A stretch of 64,000 nt of DNA, from NCBI GenBank assembly GCA_018881555.1, contig JACAXG010000203.1:806001-870000 (forward strand). Direction: 5' to 3'. Made by a program: the position numbers and the translations under genes. Origin of the DNA: Amblyornis subalaris (Eukaryota > Chordata > Aves > Passeriformes > Ptilonorhynchidae). The notes below the pieces were generated by a model, which ran no database searches, had not been told where the DNA came from, and saw only the letters and a list, made by a program, of their open reading frames with translations. This document shows positions 12,452 through 24,938 of this stretch, one piece after another (the first letter of the stretch is position 1; the number at the start of each line of letters is the position of its first letter).

Positions 12452-15400
12452 ATACAGAATATGGAAGTGGAAATCTAAGATTTTGAGTGGATTTTTTTTT
12501 TTTTAGGTTGAAGATGTCATGCCTGGTTTTACATAAATAAGAAGAAACAAAGGTTTCTTTAACTCCTTATATAATAGAGCCAAATTTGGGAAGTTAAAGC
12601 CACGGGTACCACACAGTCTCTTTCTCTCTCACTTTGTCACCTGCCAAAGCCTTGTTCTGGGTTACAATAGGAACTAACACTTAGTTTGATTCACNTTCTC
12701 CCTTACCCCTGTTTAATCTTGCCCCTTCTCTACTCTTCATTATTGTCCAAAAAGCCTACTTTGACAGTGAGCACAAGGAGTCTTATGTTTTAAACAATTC
12801 CACTTTCAAAAAAACCCTGCTACTTTCATCACTTACTCAGCAACAACTAATACACAAACTTTGGAATTTATATAGGCAGGAGCTTTGGAACTAAGACTGC
12901 TGCAAAGACATTGCACATTTCTTATCGTTATGCCCCTCATTTTGCTAGTTAGTCACATATTTAATGGCAGCAGGGATCTCTTCAGAATTGCCTTTGCTTA
13001 TTTTGCTTTGTGCGAGATACTGCATGATCATTATTCAGGGTTGTAAATAATTCCTAATTACATCTCAAGGGGTCCATTTTGCCTACCTAATTCTTGGAGA
13101 AACTACTCTCTTCTGTTTGTACAAGCTTGGGCCATATATTTGGGCTGTGATGGTACCAGCAGTTACCTGTGCAGGAGCATCTCAGAGGGGCACTGCTCCT
13201 GTTTTCACACGGCTCACCTGCACAGGAACACGGGGAATGAACACAGGGTGTGAGGGTTTCTATCCCTTACAAAAAAAAAAAAAGAGTTTAAAAATGATTT
13301 TGCCTTCAGCACACAATGCTCACAACGAAGAACATGTGGTTAATGAACAAAAGCCTTTTACTTTTTCCCTTTAACTCAGGCTGTCACTATTTTCATGTTT
13401 ATTTGCCAGATGCATCCCAGCTGCTAATTAAGCTTGAACAAATTAAGGTGAATTGAATCTTGCCTGAGCATCTGCTGTTCTCCTATTAGTATGGCAGGCA
13501 TTGAAAGGAAGATGATGCTACATCTTTAAAAAGGCCATTTATACTTAAAATTACTTCTTACCATACACTATTAGAGAATGGTTTTTCGTAACAAAGACTG
13601 TGTAGGTAACAATAAAATATGTTGTAGGATATGTCAGTGAGTTGACCTGTATTATAGTTCTGGCAGTTTTCTTGGTAGATTCTCAAAATATGCAAAATTA
13701 AGACTAAAGTTTTAAATTATGTTCAAAGATGAAGAAAGAGCCAGGTATCAAACACTCTACAAGCTGAGTGGCCTGATCAGGAGGGATGAAGGTGTAGCTT
13801 CAATTCCTCTCTGGTTTTGGCAGATCTCCCAATAAATTAAAAAAACCCAAGGCATTATTCTGTGGGGCTTCTTTCCTAGAGAAAGGAAATTGCTTTTGTG
13901 GCATTTGTGCCAACACAGCCCCCCATGCAGCCCCTAAAATGGGAGGTAGAACAAGATGTTTNATGAGGTCTGTCTGTGCCAAACACACAGGCACTGCTTA
14001 AGGAGCTCCAGAGTCCTGGTTCCTGTAAAACTGCAGTTCATATAGTTAAAAAAAAAAAAAAGAAAAAGAACACAATATTAAAAATACTTATGAAAGGGAA
14101 GCAAAAAGTAAGTCATTTTGATCCTGGAGACTCTTTAAGGTTATTTTAGATGCAAAGAAAATCTCTTCATAAAAGAAATATAAAAATGATTAAAAGTCTG
14201 TGCCTTGAGAAGGTGCAGAGTTTCCTTTTACACAATTTGTAGCAAGTCTTTAAAGTGATAAAATCTTGAATATTAGATGTGCATCCCTTAGGGCTTTCAT
14301 TTCATTTTTATACTGAAAAAAGGCTAATACAAGTTCACAGTAATCAGAAATTGTGATAATTGCCACTACGAACATTCTCTGTAAAAAGTTGGTGCTGTCT
14401 TACAGAAAAGTTAGTGAAAATTCATCAGAGTTAATAAATTTACTTATGGCACAGGAGACAGCTGGAAAGTGAAGTTTATAAATGCAAATGTGTAGAAGTC
14501 AGGAGCACAGTGCCTCAGCTGTAAGCATGATCCATGTGAGTTGGTGAATGGTGGATTGTGGCAATTAAAACTAAGGATGCACAACGGTAAAACTGCTGAA
14601 ATGATGTTTCTTGCTACAAGCTTCCCCCAGGAATGCACTGGGGAAGGAAAATCTAACAGGCTTTATATCCAATAATGAATGTTCTTTTGCTCAACACCAA
14701 ATGAGAGTCATAGAAGCATCTCCTGTCTAAAGATGATTAAGTATTAATGCCTATTGAGCTAAAGAACAAAACAAGAGGTATTGATCCAAAATTGGACAAA
14801 TGTGTTTGTTTTATTCAGCCTACCTGAATTTTGCCAGTTCATCATGGTAAACTCAGCACCATGAGAAGAGTAGTTAATGATAAGGCTCTGGAGATCCTAA
14901 TGATGCTTGGTTTGCTGCGAGAATTACCTGAAACACATTTATGTACTTGGATAGATTAATCTTCATCGCTAAATTCTGTCTAAGCAAAATAAACCGGGGA
15001 AATGGCTTTAATATGCATGATGAGGGAATCTTAAATATAGGCTGCAGGACTTGAATATTTCACCTATACTTGAATAAAATATGAATATTCCATTGCACTG
15101 GAATCCTCCATTTTTTCCACCAGGTAAAACCCAGGGAAAAGCTGATTGTTCTTCTCTTCCACAANCAAATTCTGAATGGAAATAAGCGTGAAAAAGAATA
15201 TCGAGTCAAAAATTATTCCCATTCTCTGTTGAGCCACGTCTCATGAATTCTTTTTCCTAATTGATTTTTAAAGTTTATTCAGAATGAATCTGACCATCTT
15301 CAACCACTCCACGTAGAATTCCCTAAGANATCTTCAGGATCCTTTCCAGGGACTATTTGTGTTGCATCACGCAAACAACAAAGACAGGAGAAGCAAGACC

Positions 15401-15594
15401 TCTGTGTGACAAACAGGAGACAAAGAGCAGGACAGAATCCAGAGGCCTGGCTGCAAATGAGCAACACAGAGTGAATGCATTTTGGATGTTAAATTTCAAA
15501 TTTTGAGCTATTCATTAATTCATGAATAATTCATAATTCACACTTCATAACTATGATGAATAATAATTGCACATAAAATGGAAAGTGCAGGAAA

Positions 15595-15631
15595 AGAGAT
15601 AACAATTGATATTGAAGAGATAACAATTGAT
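15595..15631. repeat. Two-copy 21-bp tandem duplication
   Basis: The 16-mer agagataacaattgat occurs at 15595-15610 and again, unchanged, at 15616-15631, a period of 21 bp. The identity of the two copies suggests a recent slippage or duplication event. No function is implied. Confidence 0.8.
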
Positions 15632-16781
15632 GTGGAGTTGATGAGAGGAGAGAAATATTCCACATCCTCCTTATTGAGCAGCTAATCTCTAAATTACAGC
15701 TTTTTTTATGGCTTTCTCAAAAACAAAGCNCATTTCCCACTAACACTTCAACGTTTTAATAAGAAGACACAGACTCTTCATACCTGCCTTCTTCGTGGAC
15801 CAGTCCTGCCTAAAAGGCAGCGTTTGTGTGTGAAATCAAAGCTGGCAAAGAAAGAATTTTTAAATTCACAACAGAATAAAAGACATTGTTATTGTAGAAG
15901 CTTTATTGCCAGATGAAAGGAAGAAGATAGGACAGTGTGGGAGAGGAAAAGCCTTGTGCAGTTGAAGTTCTGTGTATGGAATGATAGCAGGGCAAAGAGA
16001 CCTGGAAGATCTGTACAATGGAGTGCTACAGAGAAATCTGCATGAGACTTCAATAAGTGAAGGATGATTTGTCACATTCCTTTTTAGAGTAACACAATAT
16101 AAGAGAGGATGTCTTACCCCCCTGCCAAGGCAAAGTTAGACTGAAGCCATCTAACTCGTTCTAAAAGCCTGCAGTGGTGCAGGTTTTACCACCTCAACCA
16201 ATTCTGCTTATCCACCCTTATCATAAGTCTAACTNAAATTTTACTCTTTAGTACAATTTATAGGAGTGTTTTCTTATTTCTCTGCCATAAACACGGAGAA
16301 GAGCTCAGAGTGATCTTTCGAGAGCAGTTGCAAAGGAGACTTCAGTGGAAGTCCAGCTGAGATAGAATAATTACACTTGGGGAAAAAAAAATAAAAATGC
16401 TAGAAAATTATTACATATAAGAAAAATTATAGCGAAAGTAAAAACTGGTGACTGAAGGGAATTAATTTAGTAATGGGGAACTCAGCCAGACTCAAGCATT
16501 TTGATGCTTTATTGGGTNAAGATGGGCTCTTCAGAGCCACCAGAATCTCTTGGACACCTTCAGGTCGAGTTGTGACCCTCAGAGAGGAGATCTGAGCATG
16601 ACAGCAGTCCATGAAAATGTCACAGTGGCAATTATTCCCCAACGCTTTCTAGATATATCATCACACACACAAGAAGGGAAGAAATGTAGAACTAAAGAAT
16701 TAAAGAATGAAAGGTGCTAATTTAAGCAGGACAAACTTTACAATAGTGTGTGAAGTGTTGAAATTGAACAGGATACAGAGA

Positions 16782-16832
16782 GAGATGGAGATGGAGATGG
16801 AGATGGAGATGGAGATGATGGAGATGGAGATG
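16782..16832. repeat. (GAGATG)n hexanucleotide microsatellite
   Basis: Six perfect GAGATG units are followed by an extra ATG and two more perfect units, so the array is interrupted once by a half unit. The strand is purine-rich. An open frame on the minus strand (16700-17008) reads it as a Ser-Ile dipeptide repeat, which is a product of the microsatellite and not evidence of a protein. Confidence 0.95.
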
Positions 16833-19800
16833 AGGCAGACAGAATATGGAAGTGTTCCCAGATAATTTAATTTATCCCCACAAGGTGTACATGTCACCTC
16901 AGAAAAAGGTCTATACCAGATTAGGTATGACATCCCAAAAAGGCTACATGTGGAGTTAAAAAGGACAGCCAGTATGGATGGCATGCAGAAGGTAATCCTG
17001 GGAAACAATCACACGTCCCTCGACCCACGTTATCCCTCCTATCACTTACAGCAGGCTCGTGGCCCCTCTGGCTTTTCCTGTAACAATTCATTTAAAAATA
17101 AAGATATTGCTCTTTACTGTTATTTCTCAATGGCCTTATTTGTATCTTACTCTTACATTCTCTGTCAGTTTTGATAATGTGCATTAGCAGCCTTGTATCC
17201 AGCTGGTTTACTCTTTTATTCTGCCTGGGTTTTAATGGTCTACAAAACAAGCAAGTAAATACAGTAAGTAATGTGAAGCAAGATAAAGACCAGCAGTAAC
17301 TTGTAGGAACAAAAAAAACTTATTTATTCTACCATTTTTTTTTCAGCACAGTGACAATGTGTAATTCAGTAATCAGAGATGAATGAGATTCAGGTTTTAG
17401 GATTCAGAGTCTGAGTCTGTCACTGACTTGTGTGTGTCACTGTGACTTGTGACTGCGTGGCTGCTGCTTACAGTCACCTGTAAAACAGGGAAATAATGTT
17501 CCTTAGCCTATTTTGAGACATAATAAAAGTTTATAAAGCATTTTGATACCCTTCAATGAAGGATGACATATTGAGGTGACAAATGACTGTTAAATATCAC
17601 CACCAAGCCCAAGACTCCGAGCAGCTCCCTATTCACATCCGTCCGACTCAGCAATGGGATTTGGCTGTGTCCACTTCTTTGTTAACTCCAGGGAAAGTCT
17701 TCTTGGCACTGCCACTGTGTGGAAGATCTTTGCCAGAGCCCCTTCCTCACCTGTGGCAGCTGGACTGGCAAGGGTGTGACCGCTCTGCCCAGCCCTGCCT
17801 CTGCTCCTGGATGAGCCACCCGGACTGAACCTCCCAGAATTCCTCCCAGAGGCATCCCAGAGAGCTCAGTTCTCCAGCTGTCGTTTCTGGAGCTGTCAAT
17901 CTCTGCTGGACAAAAGACATAAAGGCAACTAAAGGGGGAAGAGAATCCTCCCATTGTTTCTCCTTCCAGTTTATGTCTGGGCATAGCTGAGAGTGGGTAA
18001 GGGCAGTAAGGAGCAGCCACGTCTTTCCTTCCACTGGGTCTCACAACTGATATTTCATTTAGTTTACCCAGGAATTCTTTTTTCCTTACCTTTCCTAANG
18101 GCTTAAGTAGATGCTGTGTTTGTTTTTCCTGGAAACTGGCATTAAGTACTGACAAAGTTGCAGTTTAGTCTTAGAAAAATGTGCATGGCTAAACTAAAAT
18201 ACTCAAAACTCCAAAAAAAAAAAAAATCACCAGCATTGCCAAGGATGTCTTCATAGCAGTTTAATTATACCTAAAGGCAATCTTTCCAATGCCCACCTGT
18301 GCTGCACAGGTCCAAAACTGGCAATAGCTCCTACTCAGGATTTTCCCAAACTCACGCTGGCTAATTTTCAATGAATATCAAATTGATTTTAAAATGGCAG
18401 CTCAGATGGAAGTTTCAGTGAGGAGAAAGGTATCAGTTTGAAGCACAGTTTCCCATGGGCATCCTCCAGTGACAGATATTCTAATGTTACCCTCTTTCTG
18501 CTTTTAAATGTGTGGGTTTTGCAGTTGAGTGGAAAACAGAGGAAGCAGAGGATTCACAGAGCAATTTGATACATGGCTTTGCAGGTAAAATTGCTAATTT
18601 AGGGCTCTACAAATAGATTAATCTAGAAATGAAAGTTTATGACTGTTTCATTATTTANCTAAGAGTAACAACAACAATTAAGCAGTCATGTCCAAATCAC
18701 AAAAGCATTTACTCTTTTTTACCATTCAGTAAATAAAATAGTATTGATTTCTATATAACTGAAAGCCACTAACAATCAAAAATATATATAAGCATGAATA
18801 GGCATTTTATTTAGACACGAGAAGTTTTTATTTTATTTTTTTCTGGTTAAATTTCCATGTATCTGTGAATATGTCAAGATGACAGAATCTCATTTAAAAG
18901 CTGTGAAGACAGCTGACAGAAAGTGCATTAAAAATTAGATTTTGAATTCAAAGAATGAAAGCTCTAAATCACTACAGGCATGTCTGTAGGACAAGATTGA
19001 TACCAGATGCTATTTAGTACATGTTATTAACAAACCATTCAAGCCTTGAAGGGACCTTGTCACTACATAACTTCTGTCTATGTAAATAAGATTGAAGCAA
19101 GAATTTATATTGCCAGCGATATGGAGCATCCCGTACATCAAAGAAACAGGACAGAAAGTATTGCTCAAGTTAAAGAAAGTACTAGAGAATACTAAAATCT
19201 ATGACTTTCTCCTGACTTTGCTTGCACACATAAATCACTCCACAGTGCCACACAAAATCTCTCATGGAAGCACTGGCTGGCAGAGCAATTCCAACACCTG
19301 CAGTTGTCTCTGTGCTAAGGAACAGGCATTGGGTTAACCCAAAGTTGTTGATTATTACAAAGCAGCATACACTAATGCAGATTAAGCTGAGTTTTAAACT
19401 GAAAATAGATGTCCACTACAGGACTCATCAAAAATGCAATATTTTCTCTCTCTCTCTTTCACAGGTCTTGTGTTCTTGCTTTGCTATTTGCTAATAATCG
19501 TGTTATCCCACACTCAGTGCTCTGGGGAATACTGGGAGAGCAGTCTGAACAGCTGTATTCTGGTCTTCCCTGAACCTCTGGTCCACAACCTCCACTGACA
19601 CATCCATTCAATGTTAATGTGACACTCTTGCCTTTTCCTGTGGCCTCCCTAATTTATCAAAACCAGTTCTGCCTTGGTTTTCACCTTAGTCACTACAGAC
19701 ACTCTCATGTACGAGACTCTTCAAAGGGGTTGCCTGTGTTACCAAAGGACAATAATATCTGATACCAGTTCTACAAATATTTTCTCCATTTCATAATTTT

Positions 19801-19844
19801 TAATACTGAAGAAACCACTAGGAGATCAGTCTGACCTTCCTTCT

Positions 19845-19861
19845 CAACCCTTCGGGTTGAA
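19845..19861. repeat. Short perfect hairpin
   Basis: tcaaccc, loop ttc, gggttga: a perfect 7-bp stem with a 3-nt loop. No following T-run or neighbouring transcript gives it a role, and stems of this size are common by chance. Confidence 0.5.
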
Positions 19862-20554
19862 CTAATAAGGTTTTCCAGTCTTGGTGAAAGAGAATGCATC
19901 ATATCTTTACACAAATTTCTGGAAACACAGTACTGCTGGTTTTTTCTTTGTTTTCTTGGCTCAATTTGTCTGACATAAAATTTTAAGCACTAAATAAATA
20001 GTTATTTGCTGTAAGAACTTGAGGAATCCTGGTCATCAGAAGAATTGAAAGCCAAATATTGATGGGTTGCAATTTGATCTTTAAAGCCACATATGATTTT
20101 TTTTTTTTGGTCTGTGATAGTGTTTTCTTTGTACTGACCTACATCCATGACAACTGCAGTAAAACACCTGAGCTGCAATCCCCTTTTACAAGAGGAAACA
20201 GCAGCTGGCAGGTCGTTCTCTGTANGAGGAGACTTTGGAACTTGTGCGTCTAGAAAAAACCTGATATTTGTCTCCATTCATCGCCAGGACACCTTACAGG
20301 GGTTGTTTGTATCCCATAGGTTTTGGAGCCTGTGAAACTGATGGAAACCTCTGAAAACAAATATTTTGACTCCAGGCTATCCAGCCTTTTCCAGATTACT
20401 TTTCACCTTGGCTATTCTGTCTCAGTAATCGAGAGACACTGGAGCCATCCTGGTGGGAGAGGTGGGAGCCTGTTTTGGCAAGAGCAGGACCAGAAAGACC
20501 TGGATCTTCTGCAGGGTTTTGCCATTTCATGGCTGGGCTCAAGGGCCTGATCTT

Positions 20555-21030
20555 GGCTTCTCCAGGACCAAGGGCAGTTTCTGCCTGACCCACCCAGTCC
20601 CTCCTTCTCTGATGGACTGATTCCACAAGTGGACAAGGGAAGGGCTACAGATTCATTTATCTGGACCTCTGTGAAGCTTTGGACACGGCCCCACACAACA
20701 TCCTCCTCTCTGAACTGGAGAGAGATGGATTGGATGGGTGGACTGTTAGATGGATAAGGAATTGGCTGGATGGTCACATCCGGAGGGTGTCAGTGCTCAG
20801 GGTCCCAATGGACATCAGTGACCAGTGGTGTCCCCCTGGGGTTTGTACTGGGACCAGAGTTATTTATTTAATATCTTCATCAATGACACAAATGAAGGGA
20901 TCGAGGGCACCCTCAGCAGGTTTGCAGGTGACACCGAGCTGAGGGTGCAGGGACACTGCTGAAGGATGGGGCCATCCAGAGGGACCTGGGCAAGCTCCAG
21001 AAGTGGCTCCTGGGAATCTCATGAGGTTTA
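20555..21030 (+). mobile_element. CR1 LINE ORF2 fragment (reverse transcriptase), decayed
   Basis: This is an internal piece of the CR1 reverse-transcriptase gene. In CR1 order one sees a GFSRTKG..CLT-like start, VDKGRAT, then FIYLDLCEALDTAPHNIL (motif A, with the catalytic Asp), GWTVRWIRNWLDG, a GVPLGFVLGP version of motif B, FNIFINDTNEGIEGTLS and FAGDTEL at motif C, ending at NLMRF. Motif C is normally FADD, so the first catalytic Asp is now Gly. A one-base loss just before FIYLDL (about 20660), a frame change after motif B and a stop after motif C break the frame, so it cannot make an active enzyme. Both ends are cut: neither the endonuclease nor the 3' tail is present, unlike the usual 5'-truncated copies. 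The longest surviving piece is an 87-codon frame at 20679-20942. Confidence 0.95.
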
Positions 21031-22129
21031 CCTAGCGCTGATGCTGCACATGACAAATAAGGAACTGTTCTTCCACTGAAATTTAAAATTCATAGAAACT
21101 CTGCCTGCTATCTCCGATGAATCCAGACCAGAGACTCGACTTTAATACAATGCCTACAGTCTGGATCTGGTGCAATTCCATAATGTCTCCTTTTTTAATT
21201 TATTGTTCTTATTTTCTTTTAGCCTCCTACTGATCTGTCAGTTTGGAATTACAATGTTCCTGGATTTGCAGATATTATTGAAATACAGTGATTTATTCAG
21301 CGCTGTGTTAGAAAGGGTGTCAAAACANAGGAAACTAACTTTCCCCTGTAGATGTGGATATATACATGACATGTCTTTTTCTTAAATCACCTTCTCTTTG
21401 TAAGTCTATTCATTGTATCATCCCCTTATGTGAATATTACAGTCTCATCCCAGGCTTTGTCNAAATCTGTATAAATGCCCTTGATTTGAACAACATGCAG
21501 CAGACTCAAATTCTGCAATAAATTTCAAATGGCAGAATTAGCACTTCAAGTTCTTGTGAGTAACTGAGATTGCAGAGAGCAGCTGTGTTTGATCTCGTCA
21601 GCCCACAGGCCACGTTCTGAGACTGTTTGTAACTGCAGCGAGCGGGAGAGGACACTCCTGTTTGTTTTCCAAGCCCAGAAAATAATTTAGCTTTATTTTA
21701 CTACGGTAGGAGAGCTTTGGTTTGATTTTTAGGGCTGTCATAAAACAAAGACGACCTTTCTAGGAGCACTGATGTTACCAGACCTTAACCCCCGAATGCT
21801 CGTGCAGGAGTGCTTCCCCTGCCCTGCCCTGATGCTGGAACGGCCGATGGGTGCCTGGCTGGGTTTAAAAAGCATTTCCCAGGTGNTGGCAAGGCCAGTG
21901 GGCTGGGGCTGCAGGCAGGTGTGGGCAGATTGCAGATTCATCCCCACCTCATTGACATTCCCCACGTGGCACCGCTGCCTTGAGACAACACCAGAGCCTG
22001 AACTGTTCCTGCTGGTGACAGGAGGTGAGCCTGGTCCTGGGTGATTCACGCCCTCCTCTGTGCTCCTGGAGCATGGAGTGCCTTCTGTACCCCACTGGCT
22101 TCATGAGAACCTGGCAATTCGGTAGCGTT

Positions 22130-22620
22130 TGCTGGATGTCTGATCAGATGCCCTGCGCGGCTGAATTACTGCTCCAACAAACAATGAATTTAAAGCATCG
22201 ACTTAAAGCTTACGAGCTCAAATCGCCTTGCGTGATTCTTGCAAAAATTAGAATCAGTGAAATGGAAATATATAAACCCAGACCTCCTCCCTTGAGTGAG
22301 TGTTATTAAGCAGAGATTTACAGCCAAAGCCCCATCGTGTTAAGGCTGGATGCACTTTTCAACTAACAAATATTTCAGCCATTAAATGATATATTTTACA
22401 GCATATGGAAAGATTGCTATAATGTGCTGGTAATATATATTTCATTGGAAAAGAATTAATTCCTTTTTGACAGAAGTTTTAAACTGTAAACTGCTGAAAT
22501 AAAACTTGGAGCACTGTGATCTCCTGTTTATTGATGGCAGGTTTTTTGATAAGATGGTATGGTTATCAATATTTTCTATAAAATAATGAGAATCTCATTT
22601 CTCGTGAAACTTTCCAAACA
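22130..22620. other. Possible conserved non-coding element
   Basis: This is a repeat-free, AT-rich block with many words typical of developmental enhancers, such as gaattact, ccattaaatgat, ggtaatatatat and gataag, and few homopolymers. It also keeps several CpGs (22150-22230) in otherwise AT-rich DNA. Appearance alone cannot show conservation; an alignment would be needed. Confidence 0.2.
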
Positions 22621-23260
22621 AAGTTCAATGTAAATTATGTAACACCAACTTGAAATTGGCAGACAGTCTTTTCTATATGATAGGGGACAATTAAATCAGA
22701 GATAATGGAAGGAATAAAATAATCCAAGCACAAATCACTAGAGAAATTACTGAAGAAATGTAGCATACCAAAACAGGTGAGAATGAGCAAATAAATATTA
22801 TAACTTCAATTAAAAAATAGAGTATTTAATGGACTGGAAAGGGATGTGGGAATTAACATTGGCTGATATATTTCAAACCACTGAATTAAAACCATAATAT
22901 CTGCTTGNGTTGCTATATTTTAATATCTGTGGTTGCCTGAAAGTCATCTTCTAGGAAACAACAACCAAAAAAAAAGATATCTATTTGTCAGTATCACTAA
23001 AATAGTGCTCTTTAGTGCCACCAGAATCTAATTGGAACCATTTTGTGCNGCCACACATGTCAGGAAGAACACTTTTGGAACAACAACGCTGGTTAAAAAC
23101 CCTGCAGTGTTGGGAANGGAGCTGCTGCACCGCGGGCTCTGCACATGGGGAGGGATGAGCAGACTTGGAAAAATTCACAGATTTCTTCAGCAGACGCTGC
23201 AGCTCAGGATGGAGGTGTTGGAAGAGCTGCTGAAGAGCCCAGCTGAGGTTGGGAGGGGTC

Positions 23261-23296
23261 TCTGATAACACGGGGGCCTCTGATAACACAGGGGGT
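23261..23296. repeat. Two-copy 18-bp tandem duplication
   Basis: tctgataacac followed by a G-run occurs at 23261-23278 and again at 23279-23296, with one inserted A and a different last base in the second copy. It is a local duplication with no coding context. Confidence 0.75.
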
Positions 23297-24840
23297 CTGC
23301 GGTGGCCATGCCGCTGGCGGGGGATCTCTGCAGAGCGGGTTGTGGAGCACTGGCTCTCCGAGCAGGCAGCTTTCCCTTGAAATTACTTCAACAACAACAA
23401 AATATCTTCCCATCTAAACCAAAAAAATCCCCAGGAACGTTTGACTGGCAGAGGGATTTAACTCTACAGCAAATTGATAGAGAATATTNACTGGCGAGCA
23501 CCAGGCACTCACAGGTAGAGAAGAGTCTTTGTTTTNTCTCATTTATTCCGATTGCTAAAATATTCCCCAGGTGCACATCCTGTCACTGGGTGGCTTTTCC
23601 AACGCTTGAAGTGAAAACACACAGCAATTCAACATAAATGACTGCACCTCTNCTCTTTGGGGTATTGCTCAACAATGTTCATTTTCCCCCCGAGAACACA
23701 ATGCTGAGCCCAGAGGAGAGAAATAACAAACTCTGGGAGCTGCTCAATTCCATCATGTGCACTTAAATTCCATATTTCCAATACATTTTGTAGCTAGTGT
23801 AGTGATATTTTATGGGTACAAATACTCTTTTTCTTTACAAAAGCCAAATTTACCCTCTTTCTAAGGGGTTCATACACTAATGGAATTGCCATAAAACTAT
23901 CTTTTGCAATGTTTCCATGTATTGCACACCACTGAAAATCTGAAGTTTTCTTTTTCTGATTTTTGAGTGTGTCCCAGACCTTATTGACTGCTCTTGAACA
24001 TTCAGTCTGCAGAAGCAATTAGCACTGGTTTAATAAAATAACGAAGGTAATGAGGAATTTTGGTATTATTTGAGTGCCACTTTCTCTTCTCTCAGGCACT
24101 TTGTCCACGTAAGGTAGAACAAACCTACTCAAGACCAAAACAAGACCAAGAAGAGATCATTTGGAACCACATTTGCTCTGGTTTCATTTTTTAGAAAAAG
24201 GAAAACAACAACCAGCACCTCTCACTAGGGAAACCCTTTGTAACACACCAGTTTTCCTTAGATTAATGTTAAATTTATACTGATCAGAAAGCCTGGAAAA
24301 TATATGTTGCCTTGCACACTCAGCACACTTTGTTTTTTACTGATGAGTAGCCTTTTTTGCTCTTTTTTTGCTGTTTTTTTTCTTCTTTTAAGGCTTACTT
24401 GCTGATATCAAACAATGTATTCTTGTGCTGGTTTCTGTGTTTTAACTTGTCTTGAAAAATAACCCGCAGTTGACTGCAACTTAAATATTCACTTTCCAAA
24501 GCTTGACCAAATTGCATTGCACATTCAATTTCTTCTACCTTCCAGAACAAGCAAATTAAATGTGATGTGTTGCGAGAGGAATAAACTCGGCACTTCTATA
24601 AACCTCAATATTTTTCTGTTACCGAACCACCAAGTTGTTAATTAGAGAAGGATGGAATCATTGGGACTGGAGCAGTGTGGAGCAGCTCAGATATTTGTAC
24701 ATGGCCTGGTCTGGAATTAAACCTGCAGCAGGGGAAAAGGAGTTGGAGGGGAAGAACATAGTTCACAATTACTTTTACATATTATTCTATTATATATTAT
24801 TATATTATGTCATATCATATATTATATTACATATATAATA

Positions 24841-24938
24841 TATATTATATTATATTATATTATATTATATTATATTATATTATATTATATTATATTATAT
24901 TATATTATATTATATTATATTATATTATATTATATTAT
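24841..24938. repeat. (TATAT)n pentanucleotide array
   Basis: There are 98 bp of perfect TATAT units (about 19.6 copies). They are preceded by about 65 bp of degenerate pure A/T sequence from 24776 containing palindromes such as atatataatatata. The array is uninterrupted, so it is probably young and length-variable. Pure A/T DNA of this kind melts easily and can extrude cruciforms, so it may also cause assembly or replication difficulty. Confidence 0.97.

Larger units (their letters stand above)
12452..20554. other. Unassigned non-coding stretch with small repeats
   Basis: No gene is recognised. The stretch holds homopolymers (T 12492-12504, A 13271-13283, A 14048-14061, T 20097-20108), a 21-bp tandem duplication at 15595-15631, a GAGATG array at 16782-16832, a (CT)n tract near 19444-19459 and a short hairpin at 19845-19861. 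One exon-like segment (18525-18584) is described as a finding. The largest open frame here (minus 17682-18155, 157 codons) lies in a GC-rich patch and resembles no family I know. Confidence 0.6.
21031..24840. other. Unassigned stretch, partly CNE-like
   Basis: No gene is recognised. 21770-22070 is GC-richer without a repeat I know. 22130-22620 is AT-rich, repeat-free and has the texture of a conserved non-coding element. 23261-23296 is a small tandem duplication. From about 24776 the sequence becomes pure A/T, leading into the TATAT array. The open frames (longest 111 codons) show no domain. Confidence 0.55.

Noticed and set aside
16700..17008. Minus-strand frame with a Ser-Ile repeat
   Set aside because: It is a translation of the GAGATG microsatellite; the flanking residues show no domain.
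24841..24938. Regular repeats that could suggest a CRISPR array
   Set aside because: The 5-bp unit is a simple microsatellite without spacers, and the DNA is vertebrate.
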